Shown here piece by piece: positions 1-11,212 of a stretch of 64,000 bases of DNA; within the stretch, counting starts at the first letter, position 1; each line of letters begins with the position of its first letter. The stretch is from NCBI GenBank assembly GCA_010015675.1, contig ML976977.1, forward strand, positions 412,218-476,217, given 5' to 3'. The translations under genes were made by a program, and so were the position numbers. The stretch is from Byssothecium circinans (lineage: Eukaryota > Ascomycota > Dothideomycetes > Pleosporales > Massarinaceae). Under the pieces are notes generated by a model. It worked only from the letters and a program-made list of their open reading frames with translations. It was not told the origin of the DNA and did no database searches.

Positions 1-212
1 AGGCTCTTAAGCCTCAAGTACCACGAAAGAGGGTTCGTATGGACCCAAATCAACGCTTTGCCAACGTAGATACGATCAAGATGGCAGTAGAGGCTTCTAA
101 GCTTATAGAGGAACAAAACAATAACCCTAACAAAGAAAAAGAGGCAGAAAAACTGGCAGCAGAAGTAGCAGCAAAAACTCTGCAATCCATGTGTAGTGAG
201 TGGCAATTGTAA
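1..212 (+). CDS. C-terminus of a pogo/Fot1-like (Tc1/mariner superfamily) transposase, partial
   Basis: An open frame enters from the left edge (codons in phase with base 3) and stops at TAA 210-212, giving about 69 residues. It reads ALKPQVPRKRVRMDPNQRF, then a FANVDTIKMAVEA stretch, then a Lys/Glu/Ala-rich tail. A basic RKR patch followed by a DPNxxFAxxxxI segment is how I remember the extreme C-termini of fungal pogo/Fot1 DDE transposases, after the catalytic domain. The DDE triad and DNA-binding domains would lie outside the window, so function cannot be judged. No other part of the window looks like a transposon gene. The family call rests on this short tail only; an unrelated basic protein is possible. 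Confidence 0.5.
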   Translation, partial: ALKPQVPRKRVRMDPNQRFANVDTIKMAVEASKLIEEQNNNPNKEKEAEKLAAEVAAKTLQSMCSEWQL

Positions 213-263
213 TTACGCTGAATCAATTATCGCGATTTTTTGAAGGGTGGAGGATTTCTGCGC

Positions 264-290
264 GGTGTCTCATATCCCTGGGTGTCTCAT
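264..290. repeat. Two 10-bp direct repeats (GGTGTCTCAT) just 3' of the transposase fragment
   Basis: GGTGTCTCAT occurs at 264-273 and 281-290, separated by 7 bp, about 50 bp after the transposase stop. Short subterminal repeats near the element end are common in Tc1/mariner-type elements, so this may mark the right end of the element. The matching inverted end would be outside the window. Confidence 0.4.
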
Positions 291-487
291 GACCTGATGC
301 GCTAGCTTATTTATTAGATGGCTCGGTACCTACATAGGTGAGGCAACAGAAGACAGTATTTATCGAATGTGTTCTGCATTTGGCAATTCCAGTTAGGACA
401 CCTTCAACGCAAACCCACCGGACATAAAATCATAGGGTGCTGCAGCCCTACCCTTCGCCCGTTCATTCGCAAAAACTACATATATAA

Positions 488-913
488 AAGACATCACCGA
501 CACCTCCCTCCAGACCCCGATTCACCGCCGAGGACGCTATTATCTTCCTGAGATCGGTCAATCAACTTGAAGCGAAACTTGGGTTTACCACGAAGAGTGA
601 ACGGGACCAGAAATTGTTCAAAGCGGTGAAGGCGAAACTTAGTCTCAAAACAGATGCAGCGTGTAAAGTACAGGGAGACGCAGCGGTGGGATATGTGTAT
701 CAGTTTTGGGAGTGCGACGACATAGCTCAGGAGGAACTGAATAGGATGATAGTGGAATTGAAGAATGCAGGGGCAACTGATGGGAGAAATTGTATGGTGC
801 AGGGCACCGTGAAATGGAACGTGAAGGATCATCTAGCATGCTGCGCTGTGGTTTGGGTTTTCCCCACACCGGCAAAGACGACAACGAGCACCTTTTGCCA
901 GCAACTTAAGTGA
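488..913 (+). CDS. Orphan open frame, possible last exon of a hypothetical protein
   Basis: The frame is open from 488 to the TAA at 911-913. From about 521 it has protein-like composition (FTAEDAIIFLRSVNQLEAKL, later VGYVYQFWECDDIAQEELNR), with mixed charged and hydrophobic residues. The first ATG inside the frame is at 614, but the good-looking sequence begins earlier, so the true start is probably in an upstream exon that I could not join. The ATG at 369 gives a frame that ends after nine codons, and a GT at 394 does not splice in phase. It lies next to a transposase remnant, so a decayed gene is as likely as a live one. No family recognised. Confidence 0.35.
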   Translation, partial: KTSPTPPSRPRFTAEDAIIFLRSVNQLEAKLGFTTKSERDQKLFKAVKAKLSLKTDAACKVQGDAAVGYVYQFWECDDIAQEELNRMIVELKNAGATDGRNCMVQGTVKWNVKDHLACCAVVWVFPTPAKTTTSTFCQQLK

Positions 914-1177
914 GATGGAAACCAAAGGCCTTGTGGTCTATATACTACAGTAGTACCAGAATGTACTATGATTTCCCGCATCCAGTGCGCCGAAGAAATT
1001 TCAATTATGAACGCACCGTACCTCGTAAATCTCATACAAATGCTCCCGTAAAACTGAACGCCAGCCCTCCACGGACTGTCAGAGCAAATACCAGAAAGCA
1101 CCTTCGAACCCACCTAACCGTGCAAAACATTACCACAATCCCGACATATGCCCATCCGACTCCAAACGCACAAGTCC

Positions 1178-3290
1178 TCAAATCAAACTCTTCATAACAC
1201 CATCTCCCGCCTGCCCAAACACCGGCTCCAACCTCACGCCTCCAAAACTCCACCCATCAACAAACACATTCTCCTCATACCTCTTACTAACAATAAACCC
1301 CAGCGCTCCATCCAACCCAACCTTCACCTCAACGTCCCCCTCAATTTCAAGCCACCCTTTCCCCTTACGCTCATTGAATCTCCCCTTTCCAACACGCACC
1401 CTCACCGCATCGGGATGAAGCAGTACAGGGACAACATCCGGCGTGATTTTGACGTCGACATAGCGTTGAGAGAAGGTGTTCTTATCGAAAGGTTTACCGA
1501 CCGAGAAGACGAGGTCGTGCGGGGGCGTTTGCGTGGTATTATGGAAAGAGACGATGAACTGAACACGGTATCTTCCTTGCGGAATCCCGGTTTTGATAGT
1601 CCGGAGACAGATGTTGGAGGCGTGCATGCACTGATACACAGCGGCCTCTTCGCGGCGGCCATCGCCATCGAGGTCCTCGGCTACGGGGTATATCTTCTTG
1701 AGTTTCCCGTCTTCGCCGACTGCAAGACCTCCTTCCCCCGATGGCGAAGCGGTGCGGTATTCGCTCATGCGTGGCAGGTCTTCAAGGTGGGAGATGATGC
1801 CTAGAGGCATTCCGGTCTTGAAGTCGACCTGTAGGAGCTGGAAAGACTGATCCATCACTCCTCTCCCGTCCATTCCGACTCGGAAGTGTGTTGCACTGAT
1901 TTCGAATTTTGGGGGAAGGGCAGAGAGCTTCGCCATTATCTCACCGAAATGTCGTGCGGTCCGCAACTGCTTTGCATCCCGCATGTATTGCTCTGTGAGG
2001 GCAGCCATCTCGTCTTCTTTCATCCACTGTTCGAGGCTTATGTTTGCCAGCCCACGATCCACATCAAAGCGGTAGTACTGCGTGGAGGTGTTGTAGTACA
2101 TGCGCTTTAGCTCATTGTCGACTCGTGCGGTACTAGTCGCCATTCCTGCCAGTGCTGATGCCAAAGCTATGTCAGAACCGAGCCCAAATGGCAGCCATGA
2201 TGCCATCTTCTGAACAGACGGTATTGATTGTAAGCCAGTGCCGACAGAGACTATAACGCCGATAGATCGACCTTCCCAGAGCGCCTTTGCTGCATAATCG
2301 ACTTCCGCGCAGGGGTTGTTGAAGCCAACGCCACCGTCCAGATATGTTACTTTTGGAGTGCCAAACTGCATCTCTTCGAAGAATGTTGGTGCTGCTGAAG
2401 TAGCGCGGAGAGCTTCCCAGATGCGTGTTGTTCGGTCGTTGGCATCATACGTCGATAGTAGTCTAGGGAGACCCAAGGCATTTTTGAGTGACGTTAAGAC
2501 GAAGCCGCGACAGCCTCGAGCATTTTTCTTCCTGTGAACGCTTTGACGTGGATGCAACTTCCACGTGTCCGTCCTGGTTGGTTTTTGGTCTGCGAAAGGG
2601 TTGTCCTGCGCCGCTGGTCTCTGTTCATCGGCGATATTGCTTGTCGATGCTGGTGATGTATTACTCTTTGGCAGTGTGCCAGCGGCGTTCTTGAGCGTAG
2701 CCACCGGACTCTCGGTAATGATTCCCGGTGAGTTGTCAGACCAGATACTATCACGTGGCAGATCGTTTTCTGGTATCTCCTCGAAGAGTGTATCGTCCCA
2801 CATCAACTCATCTGCATCATAGCCTAGTTCTACAAGCGCCTGCTTGATTGCCCTCTCTAGTACTGCACCCGAAAACCGACTGGCGCCCGTAGGGATCTTA
2901 ACGCCATAGACCTTTATCGACTTATCATGCTTGAAGATCTGCTCGGCTAGTCTGGAATAGATCCTTATGCACTGTTTGCAGTCGAGCCGCAGCCGTGACA
3001 GTAAAATGGCGATAATGCCACCTGTGCTCGTGCCACCAATCCTATAATATTATTAGTGAGCGGTTCAATACTTCTTCCCGGAAGGCAACCTGCAGATCAA
3101 AGTAATCACACGGTTTCAGTGCGGATGTATCGCTCTTTGCCCGCCGTCCTAGTCTCTTCTCTTCCTGTGCGATATTCTCCATCAAGTCATCAAGGACCAT
3201 CAACGAGGAAAGACCACGCACACCACCTCCATCGAGTGAAAGCAACCGCAAAGGCGCATGTGGATTTGTCTCCGCGCTCGAAAGCTCCAT
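1178..3290 (-). CDS. Patatin-like phospholipase (acyl hydrolase)
   Basis: Two exons (3290-3094 and 3041-1178) give 686 residues. Patatin-family enzymes hydrolyse acyl esters of membrane or storage lipids with a Ser-Asp dyad. The oxyanion motif DGGGVRG is at residues 20-26, the nucleophile elbow GTSTG at 69-73 (Ser71), and the catalytic Asp in DGGVGFNNP near residue 301. The C-terminal half past about residue 400 is a conserved-looking extension of unknown role. The start is the ATG giving MELSSAETNP, close to the DGGGVRG motif as usual. The 52-bp intron 3042-3093 must begin with GC (GCAGGT) and end ATAG to keep the family sequence FDLIGGTSTGG; both nearby GT donors give the wrong phase. No signal peptide is seen, so a cytosolic or lipid-surface location is inferred. 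Confidence 0.88.
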
Positions 3291-4865
3291 CGCGGCGATT
3301 CTGACCCCTTCGATACAGTGTACCGTGATCGTTTGTTTGCTACGCGGAAGGCTTGTACACACGGTGATGTGTCAAAGGCCTCGCAATATCTCCTGGTTTG
3401 AGCCTTGAAATGTGCTGTAAGGTGTCAGACTTGTAATGCGCTTCCTATGCGTCCAGTCGTTAAATACGTCGACAAAGTTGTTGGCTGCTTGCTGGTACGT
3501 ATACGCGGATGGGGATCGGATTGGTGTTGGTGTAGTAGGCGTCGTCCTCGAAGGAAGTTTGCTTAAGTATGAGTCGGTACCTAAGGCCACCCAGTGTGTA
3601 ACAATACAGTGAGTCACTGAGCCATGAGATTCACAGACACTGTCTGTCCAATGTTGCCTAACTGGGCTGCGCAAAGCGACATCCAAATGACGTAACAGAG
3701 TGAGACGAAGGACTCGTTCATCAATATGTCAAGAAGCACGGATCAGTCGCACTTATAATCGATCGTGGTGGTCAGGCTATGTGCGCATGCTCAGCGCCAT
3801 ATCTCGCATTTTATACACCGATGGGACTGGCCCCCGCATACATCTGCATACACCTCGACGCGCCGGCCCGCCGTTTAGACCATAGGAGGCAATGTGCTAC
3901 GCCTCCAAGGCGTCATATTCCGACCAAGATGATGAATTAGAAACAGTTGCTACCTTACCAAGCGCTTTGTAGTAAGAGGGCGTTGCCGGCTTCCGTGGAC
4001 ACTGGGGGCTGAATGTTTGAGAAAGGTCTGGCCAATCAGGAATCACGAGGCCACTGCCTGCTGCCTGCGCCTCGTTATCAAAAAAGATGGAGGTCAGAAA
4101 ACATCAGCTTGCAGGGAACATGACAACCTAGCCTCGCTTTTGGAGGCTCAAAAGACCACGTGAAAAGGCTGACGGGAGAACGTTGGTCGGTGGATAGGTA
4201 TGCTGGTTCAGGTTGGGGCTAGGCGGGATACTGACGTTTGAGTATGAGTTGGCCTACAGCCAGCATTGCATACTCTCGAAGGGAGGTGCCAGCTCTTCGA
4301 CATGCAATGATACGTCAGAATTCCGGCCACAGTTCCCTTTACAAAGGCTATGAACAAAGCTCTGATCCAGCACCACACAGCCTTCCAAAAACGTCACCGT
4401 CACCGAAACAAGTCCTGTATCGCAACAACAGCCCTTATAAAAGGGTGCAAATGCGAGTACCGAAAAGAGGCAGCGTTAATGACTCAAAACGAAAAGCATT
4501 ATGATTACCCGCACCTGCTCCAGTGACACATACACGCAAGGCGTACAGTAAGCCTTCTGAAGGAAGCTATTCGGCGTTGCTTGTCATCGTCAGGCGCGCG
4601 TGGCTAGGTGCCTCAGGAAGGCGGAAAGGAAGTAGAACAAGGTATTTTTCAAAACGCATAAAGGATCGAAGAGTAGTAAGCTGATCACTTTAGACGATGA
4701 GAAGTAAATCTATCGGCTGAAGTGGCGTCATAACACGTTCACACATCGTTGCGGCCTCGTGTATTGACAATGTTTAGAAACCAGTGCCTCGAGGCGGTAT
4801 GAGGGTCGGAATTGGAAGAAAAACCAGTATCGAGAATATGTGCCCCTAGAACATTCAGAACGTCG
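3291..4865. other. Intergenic, no supported gene
   Basis: This is the upstream region of the patatin gene and the downstream region of the GNAT gene. It contains only short frames on both strands, with low-complexity or Arg/Ser-rich translations and no recognisable domain. No tRNA B-box-like sequence was noticed. Confidence 0.6.
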
Positions 4866-5510
4866 TCAAGGGTTCCCATGCGATGCGCTCGTTGCGTCCT
4901 GTCGATACATCCGGTAAACCAGCGTGTCTCTCCATCCCAATATCGGATTCTCAAAGTCTCTCTCTCTTTTCTCATGTAATTTGAACCCCGCCTTCTCTAG
5001 CACGTTCTGACTCGCCACAAGTTCTGGATCCGTGTGTGCCTCCGCGTATTCAAACCTGCCCTGCTGACCTCCCGAATAGTACTCGAAGAACAGCGGCATG
5101 AAGGCCCTCAGAGCCTCCGTCGCGTAGCCTTTGCCCCAGTAGTTGTCGTTGAACATGTACCCTACTTCAGGAGCTCGCACAGCGCCTATGAGGCCGATGA
5201 CGCGTGGGCTTGTGGTTGGAGGTGGGGACGCAGGAGGGAGGAGCTCGACGACGAAGTTCCAGCAGTTTTCGCGGTCGTGGCAGCCCTGTATCCAGGCTTT
5301 TGACTTTTCTATGTCGGTAGAGGGCAGGATTGAGCTTTGCGAATATTAGAAATCTTTCAAGCTGTGAATAGAAGACATAACAGCTCACGTATGCTTCATA
5401 ACTTCTGGATGACTCCTCATTAAAACCACGTCTTCTGCATCTTCCAAGGTTAACGGCCTGATTAGCAGCCTCTCCGTCCTAGCCGTAATCTTCGGATCGA
5501 CCACCACCAT
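4866..5510 (-). CDS. GNAT-family N-acetyltransferase (RimJ/RimL type)
   Basis: Two exons (5510-5389, 5334-4866) give 196 residues. The 54-bp intron 5335-5388 (GTGAGC...CAAAG) restores the frame through MKHTSILPSTDIEKSKAW. The N-terminus TERLLIRPLTLEDAEDV is the classic opening of RimJ/RimL-like acetyltransferases. The acetyl-CoA-binding region is seen as VGYMFNDNYWGKGYATEAL, and the family ending VLEKAGFKLHEK follows. Such enzymes acetylate amino groups of proteins or small molecules; the substrate here cannot be deduced. The gene is divergent from the Rft1 gene with 286 bp between start codons, so the two probably share a promoter region. Confidence 0.88.
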
Positions 5511-5796
5511 CTTCACTAGTCTTCACAAACACAAAGTTGTGAGGAGCCATATTGCGGTGTGTGGGTGCTGAGCTTATAAGAGTAATACGATGAATCATGT
5601 ATCACAACTGCAGCTTCGCGTCAGGGAACACGCTAGCCTTTCTCAGAGACACCGACATTCTGACTCTCCACCACCAACTCACCACACGTCCACGAATCTG
5701 AGCGTTCACCCCTTTATCACCATGTCTACTTGATTGTAGCCTGTTTCGAAAATTGTTGGGAATCACACGTTGGCCCCGGGGGTCTCACCGCCTGTA

Positions 5797-7440
5797 ATGT
5801 CGAACTCTATCCTCTCAGCTTCGGCAAAAGGAGCCACCTTTCTCATCCTCCTCCAAGTCGGATCGCGGGCCCTCACATTTGCCGTCAATCAAGTCCTGCT
5901 GCGTTTCCTGTCGCCGGAATTGCTGGGTGTCTCGGCCCAGCTGGAACTATTTTCGATTTCGGTTCTGTATTTCGCGAGGGAAAGTCTCCGTGTAGCTCTC
6001 CAGCGCCAAGCCCATGGTACACAGGCTGTGGTCAACCTTTCCTACCTGGCCGTTCTCTTCGGTGTTCCTCTAATCTATGGACTTGCGATTGTCTGGCTGA
6101 GAGCTGAGACGCCAAATGTGCCGTATTTTGTGGATGCGCTGAGCTTGTATTGCCTGGCTACTTTTGTCGAGCTCTTGACTGAGCCTGCGTTTTCAGCTGT
6201 GCAGCAGAGGTTGTTGTATAAAATACGTGCTTCAGCTGAGAGTTGGGCGACCCTATTGCGCTGCTTTGGAACTTGCGGCTCGGCTATCTTAGCTAGCAGG
6301 ACTGGTCTCGATATTGGGGTCTTGCCGTTTGCGATCGGACAATTGGCGTATGCGCTCGCTCTTCTGTTCGTCTACGTTTGGAAGACATGGCCAGTCACTA
6401 GAGCGGGAAACTTCTCGTTGCTTCCGAAGCAGATGTTGTCGACGAGAGAAGCCCCAGTAGTCTTGAACTACTTCTCGCTACCCTTGCTACGCCTCACCGG
6501 ATCTCTCACCCTCCAGTCAACGCTCAAGTACATCCTTACACAAGGCGACTCCCTCCTCATCACCAGTCTAGCCTCCCTCGCAGACCAAGGAGCCTACGCA
6601 CTCGCCTCGAACTACGGCGGTCTCATAGCCCGAATGCTCTTCCAGCCCATTGAAGAAAGCAGTCGAAACCTCTTCGCCAAACTATGCGCAGACATTCCGC
6701 CTTCATCATCCCCCCAACAACAATCCACCCCTCCCGAAGATGCCAAACTAAAGAAACAATCTCTAACCCAAGCTTCAAGTATTCTAGGAACAATCCTCCG
6801 CCTCTACGCCATAATCTCTCTCTTCGCAACCACCCTGGGACCAACACTCGCACCACTCCTTCTCTCCATCGTAGCAGGGAAACGTTGGTCTTCGACATCT
6901 GCCTCGGAAGTCTTATCCACGTACTGTTACTACATCCCCTTCATCGCCATCAACGGTGTAACGGAGGCTTTCGTCGCCGCCGTAGCAACGAGCAAGGAAC
7001 TGTACACGCAATCGCTTTGCATGGGCGTATTCTTCACCCTCTTCGCGGGAAGCGCGTGGTTCTTCATCGCGCAGCTTGAATGGGGAGGTAGCGGAGTTGT
7101 AGCTGCCAACATTGTAAATATGGGCTTGCGCATCGTTTACAATCTTTGGTTCATCAAGGGCTTTTTCAAACAGAGGGGAATAGTCTTCAAGGTCAAGACA
7201 ACGCTGCCGGGTTTGTTGTCTTTGGCTACGTTGCCTGTCGTTCCAGTGGTGCTGAAGTACAAACCGCTGAGTCGATCATTCTTAGAGCATGGTTTTGTTG
7301 GCGAACTTGCGTATGTGGGATCTGTGGCCGTCATACTTGTGGGCCAGGTTCTCGTCTCCGAGAGAGGGTTCTTGAAGGAGTGCTATCGCATGTTGAGGCC
7401 GGAGAGTGCGCCTGCGACGCCGAGAAAGAAGAAACAATAG
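5797..7440 (+). CDS. RFT1: Rft1 family protein (ER lipid-linked oligosaccharide flipping/N-glycosylation)
   Basis: One uninterrupted frame of 547 residues, close to yeast Rft1 (about 570). The start is the ATG giving [20 protein letters not shown]; no in-frame ATG lies upstream. Diagnostic Rft1 segments are the N-terminal [19 protein letters not shown] followed by [20 protein letters not shown], and [20 protein letters not shown] near mid-protein. Many hydrophobic stretches fit a polytopic ER membrane protein of the MOP superfamily. Rft1 is needed genetically for Man5GlcNAc2-PP-dolichol to reach the ER lumen; whether it is itself the flippase is disputed. A hydrophilic Ser/Pro/Gln loop at about residues 300-330 is expected in a cytosolic loop. 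The C-terminus ends in a basic PRKKKQ, typical for an ER membrane protein tail. Confidence 0.93.
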   Translation: MSNSILSASAKGATFLILLQVGSRALTFAVNQVLLRFLSPELLGVSAQLELFSISVLYFARESLRVALQRQAHGTQAVVNLSYLAVLFGVPLIYGLAIVWLRAETPNVPYFVDALSLYCLATFVELLTEPAFSAVQQRLLYKIRASAESWATLLRCFGTCGSAILASRTGLDIGVLPFAIGQLAYALALLFVYVWKTWPVTRAGNFSLLPKQMLSTREAPVVLNYFSLPLLRLTGSLTLQSTLKYILTQGDSLLITSLASLADQGAYALASNYGGLIARMLFQPIEESSRNLFAKLCADIPPSSSPQQQSTPPEDAKLKKQSLTQASSILGTILRLYAIISLFATTLGPTLAPLLLSIVAGKRWSSTSASEVLSTYCYYIPFIAINGVTEAFVAAVATSKELYTQSLCMGVFFTLFAGSAWFFIAQLEWGGSGVVAANIVNMGLRIVYNLWFIKGFFKQRGIVFKVKTTLPGLLSLATLPVVPVVLKYKPLSRSFLEHGFVGELAYVGSVAVILVGQVLVSERGFLKECYRMLRPESAPATPRKKKQ

Positions 7441-7977
7441 ACTATAGACCATGAATCTTTACAGTTTTGATTCACATTCGAAAATTTCTCTCTCGCGGAC
7501 CGTCTTTCACATTGATGCAGTCGAACACGCAAACACTGGATGCACATGATTGGACCGTGCTGCCCTAGTCGCCACTACGTCACTCTTTGAACACCTCGAT
7601 TCCCTCGATCATGCACCGAACTTACCCATCCCCATCACCATAACCCCTTCAAATCACGCCTGCGCGAATTCCTTCTCGGTCGACCGTGCCGCGTCCACAT
7701 TACCTAAAAGAAGGGTAATAGAAACCCGGGATACACGTTTTGGAGGGGTAAGCAATATCAAATTATCGTGCGGGGCCGTGCTCGTTTGCGGAAGCTTTGG
7801 CGTCTCTGGAGTTTCCTGGGGGTAAGAGAAATCGCTGAGGGGAAAAGAACGCGGAATCACGCCATTCATTTCGATCAGTTCCGTCGGGTTCTGCGCTGTT
7901 GCGACCCGAAGCTTGTTGGATTGTTTGTGAGAGCAGTTTGTTGGGGAGGCTGCGTTGCTTGCAAAATCTGGCTCGGT
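7441..7977. other. Intergenic/5' region of the Rtg2-like gene
   Basis: No convincing gene. The frame of the next gene stays open back to 7768 but holds no ATG before 7978, and its translation is Arg/Trp/Cys-rich and unlike a protein. A short upstream coding exon is possible but not visible. Confidence 0.5.
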
Positions 7978-9666
7978 ATGGTGCTATCGGAGCAGGTACA
8001 GTACAGGCACGGCTTGGTGGATATGGGGAGCAATGGCATACGCTTCTCTATTACGGATCTTTCGCCTCAAGTTGCCCGAATAGTGCCTGCACTGTACCTT
8101 TCACGTGCAGCGATATCACTGTACGATGCTCAGTACAGCTCAACATCAACTTCGCCAGTACCGATCCCGCCCGAAACGATCAAGAGCGTAATAAACTCTC
8201 TCTTGCACTTCAAGTCGACATGTCTCGACTTTAGCGTACCAGAGGATCAGATTCGCATTGTAGCAACAGAAGCTACACGTAAAGCGGTCAACTCTGAAGA
8301 ATTCCGAAATAGAATCGAGAAGGAGACGGGCTTGAGAGTCGAGTTGCTGCCCAAGGAAGAAGAAGGGAGCATTGGTGCACATGGCATTGCCAGTAGCTAT
8401 GCTCAAGTGAAGGGGTTGGTCATGGACCTTGGAGGTGGGAGTACGCAGATTACATGGCTCAAGACAGAAGATGGACAAGTAAATATGTGCCGAAAAGGCA
8501 GTATCAGCCTGCCATACGGTGCCGCAGCATTAATAAGAGGTCTTGAAACTGCCGGAGATCGCAAAGGAAAGGGGTTTGAAGTCTTCGAAAAGCAAGTTGT
8601 TGGCGACCTGAAGACTGCCGTGGGCGAAATCGAGATACCGGAGGACCTTCTCCAACAAGAACATGGTCTCTCGCTTTATCTATCTGGCGGAGGTTTCCGT
8701 GGATGGGGGTTTGTACTGATGTCGAAACACGATATCAAGCCGTACCCGATTCCGATCATCAATGGTTTCCGTGTCACTCGAGATTCGTTTCATGATACAC
8801 AAGCGGTACAAGCTGTCATGGCAAGCGAGAAGACTCCTGACATTTTCCGCATATCAAAACGACGGGCCAGTCAGGTTCCCGCGGTGGCATTTCTGGTGGA
8901 CTGCCTGGCAAAGGTCTTGCCGAGCATTGAAAATGTGTACTTCTGCCAAGGTGGTGTTAGAGAAGGAATCCACTTTGTAGAGATGAGTCCAAGCCAACGA
9001 AAAGAGGATCCTCTCGTGACCGCGACAAGGCTGTTTGCGAGAGAGTCGGTTACAGAAATCGTGGACCTACTTAGCAGAGCGGCAGAGTCTCCGCCGTCAA
9101 CGTCTGGGCAAGCTCTCTTCGACGCTGCGACAATTACGGCATTTGTGCAAGCATTATACGTGCACGCTGCGTTTCCAAAGGATGTCACAGCTGGAGCAGC
9201 ACTCCGGAGTACGACAACAGGCTTCTTTGCAGCTGCTCATGGGATAAGCCATGAACAACGCGCTATACTAGCCATTCTCCTTTGCGAACGGTACGGTGGA
9301 TTTGGCTCGATTAGTCCAACAGAAAAAGACTTCTACCAATGCATGATCCAGCTGATTCCTAGGGGGATGTCATGGTGGTGTATGTATCTGGGACGTGTTG
9401 CAGCTGTGGTTGCTGGCGTCTATCCAGCGGGTGTGGTAAGAGAGGAACGCATGAAAATCGAAGTGGAATGGGAGATGACGAAGAAAGGAAATGAGAGGTT
9501 GTGTATCGACTTCAGGTTCGCACAGACTATTGAGGAGCTAGACGAAGCAGTCCACAGTGCGCTGTCGAAGGTAGGGAAGGCTGGGAAGAAGAAGAATCGG
9601 GTAGATGGAGAGGGCTTTAGAGTGCTGGTAACGTTGAATGGTCTGAATTATGCAGACGATGAATGA
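7978..9666 (+). CDS. Rtg2-like protein of the Ppx/GppA phosphatase family
   Basis: 562 residues from the first in-frame ATG ([20 protein letters not shown]). The ASKHA-fold phosphate loops are clear: [15 protein letters not shown] near the N-terminus and [14 protein letters not shown] at about residue 150. The family region ISLYDAQ and a C-terminal half with [20 protein letters not shown] (an HD-like part of the long Ppx/GppA form) follow. Length is close to yeast Rtg2 (588). In yeast Rtg2 senses mitochondrial dysfunction and glutamate status and activates the Rtg1/Rtg3 retrograde response; filamentous fungi keep Rtg2-like proteins whose role is less certain. It could also act as an exopolyphosphatase or (p)ppGpp-type hydrolase. 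The next gene on the same strand is NAD-glutamate dehydrogenase. Confidence 0.85.
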   Translation: MVLSEQVQYRHGLVDMGSNGIRFSITDLSPQVARIVPALYLSRAAISLYDAQYSSTSTSPVPIPPETIKSVINSLLHFKSTCLDFSVPEDQIRIVATEATRKAVNSEEFRNRIEKETGLRVELLPKEEEGSIGAHGIASSYAQVKGLVMDLGGGSTQITWLKTEDGQVNMCRKGSISLPYGAAALIRGLETAGDRKGKGFEVFEKQVVGDLKTAVGEIEIPEDLLQQEHGLSLYLSGGGFRGWGFVLMSKHDIKPYPIPIINGFRVTRDSFHDTQAVQAVMASEKTPDIFRISKRRASQVPAVAFLVDCLAKVLPSIENVYFCQGGVREGIHFVEMSPSQRKEDPLVTATRLFARESVTEIVDLLSRAAESPPSTSGQALFDAATITAFVQALYVHAAFPKDVTAGAALRSTTTGFFAAAHGISHEQRAILAILLCERYGGFGSISPTEKDFYQCMIQLIPRGMSWWCMYLGRVAAVVAGVYPAGVVREERMKIEVEWEMTKKGNERLCIDFRFAQTIEELDEAVHSALSKVGKAGKKKNRVDGEGFRVLVTLNGLNYADDE

Positions 9667-11212
9667 GCACGAAAAATGCCGATGAATGACGAGCTTCGTG
9701 GCCTCTTTCCGTCTCTTCCGTGATCTGAACAGTGTGAGCACAACGTCGTGGAGTTAACGGAGTGGCAAACATCGTGAAAGCCCCGAGGCGGAAATGAGCA
9801 TGCAATGCGTCGCACTCAGGGGCGAGCATCGTGACCATGAGCGGTGAGGTTGTTGTCGCCACGGACGTCGCTTTGGTCCTGCGCCAGAACATCGTGACCT
9901 GCTGCGCCTGGATGGCTCTTCGACGGCGGGTTGAGGAAACCACGTGCAGGCGGCGACCAGTGCCGGACGGACACGTTTGGTCAGCGGCAGCTTCTGGACT
10001 CTGCGGCGCCAAGGATCGTGAGGTTGAGGACTGGAGGTTGAAGGGGCAGTACAAGACCGGGTTGAGGGTGCGGACAGCAAATCGGAGCGCTTCTTCGCGC
10101 CGTGGAGGATGCACCATGCAATCGTGACGCCTCGTTCGGAGGCATCGTGAAAAGTCTGCACCCGACTGCGTGGTTTTCTTCACTTTGCAGGTCATTCTCT
10201 GCCCATTCCGTGCCGCTATTACGTGAAGTCCAGAAGCTCTCGATGGGCTGCAGCACTAGCGGCTGACGAGTGTCTGGGGAAGCTGCAGCTCGGCTGGCGG
10301 GTCCTGCCTGCCCCAACGCAGTCCATCGTCAGGTACGCCCGTCGCGCCTGCCCTCAGATGGCGTCCATACATAAAATGCCGCGCTCCCCTCGCTGGTGCC
10401 GCCCACACTCAGCTTCGGCGCCATTCTTCTGCTTCCCAGCATATCCGTATCTGCTCTTTTCTTCACGCCCTTATCTTTAATGCTCTCTTATCGCAGTGTC
10501 ACCTTGCCCTCTCGCCTTGGATTTCACTGAGACGTTCCGATAGCGCAGTCGCACAGTCTTGACCCGGACATCGACCATTGCCATTGCGTGCTGACTCCAA
10601 GGCGAGCATAGCATTGCAAAGAGCGGTGGGACGGACCCAATTGGAAGCCCGTCTCTTATCCATCACAGCTTGGGCGAGGGCGGATCTACTGCGGTAAGCT
10701 AGCTGCGTCATCCTCTTGTCTAAATAGATGTGCTCGCCAGGGACAGCATTTGCTTGTCGAAGAGCCTCATATCCATAGATCAACATCCGACAGAACTGCT
10801 ACGCGTCCACTCTCATCTCTCAAACGTCTAATTAGCTTTCCAGAAACCTCTGTCCGTTCGCTTTGTACCATACTAAAGCCTCAGCCACCCCGCCGCGAGC
10901 CCCACACCTCCATTGCACTCTCACAATCGTTCGAACCTCAATTCCACCACCAGGGTGCTCTCGTTGCTCTCGAAGCCCTCCAGAGACTCAATTGCTCGTC
11001 CAGCTGCTCCAACTTCGGCTCCCGATAAAGCCGATCCAAGCCGAAGACGACACGCTTTCTCACATTTAGCGTGGGCCAGGTCCAACATTAGTGAGCAAAC
11101 AGAGCGTCTGTCGACGTAGGAATACTTTATAAACGGCGCTAGAGATTCCACAGTGAGTTCCGCTGCTGGACTAAACCCCAGAAAACTGCTCATCCTCGAC
11201 AGATACCTCGTT
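9667..11212. other. Long intergenic region between Rtg2-like and NAD-GDH genes
   Basis: No supported gene in 1.5 kb. Frames on the minus strand at 9617-10195 (ATG start, 192 codons) and 10499-10786 (ATG start, 95 codons) exist but have biased Arg/Ser/Thr or unplaceable composition. The first runs into the 3' end of the Rtg2 gene. The right part is pyrimidine-rich and is probably the promoter and 5' UTR of the dehydrogenase gene. Confidence 0.55.
9771..10149. repeat. Cluster of six ATCGTGA heptamers
   Basis: ATCGTGA starts at about 9771, 9829, 9891, 10015, 10121 and 10143, all in the same orientation. Four of the six are preceded by C (CATCGTGA) and most are followed by A or C. One 7-mer is expected by chance about once in 16 kb per strand, so six in 380 bp is far above chance. 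Spacing is irregular (about 20-125 bp), so this is a dispersed motif cluster and not a tandem array. Confidence 0.7.

Noticed and set aside
3042..3362. Unspliced reading of the first patatin exon into AFREEVLNRS...
   Set aside because: It stops before the GTSTG motif; the spliced form restores the conserved active-site sequence.
4238..4504. 88-codon plus-strand frame in the patatin upstream region
   Set aside because: Ser/Arg/Pro-rich, no homology; likely chance.
5770..5796. Longer N-terminus for the Rft1-like protein
   Set aside because: The extra codons begin at a TTG and contain no ATG; the ATG at 5797 gives the normal family start.
9617..10195. 192-codon minus-strand frame with ATG start overlapping the 3' end of the Rtg2-like gene
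   Set aside because: Arg/Thr/Ser-rich patchy translation without a domain, antisense to coding sequence at its end; looks like chance in GC-rich DNA.
10499..10786. 95-codon minus-strand frame (MLIYGYEALRQANAV...)
   Set aside because: Composition is not unreasonable but there is no intron, domain, promoter sign or partner exon; too little support.
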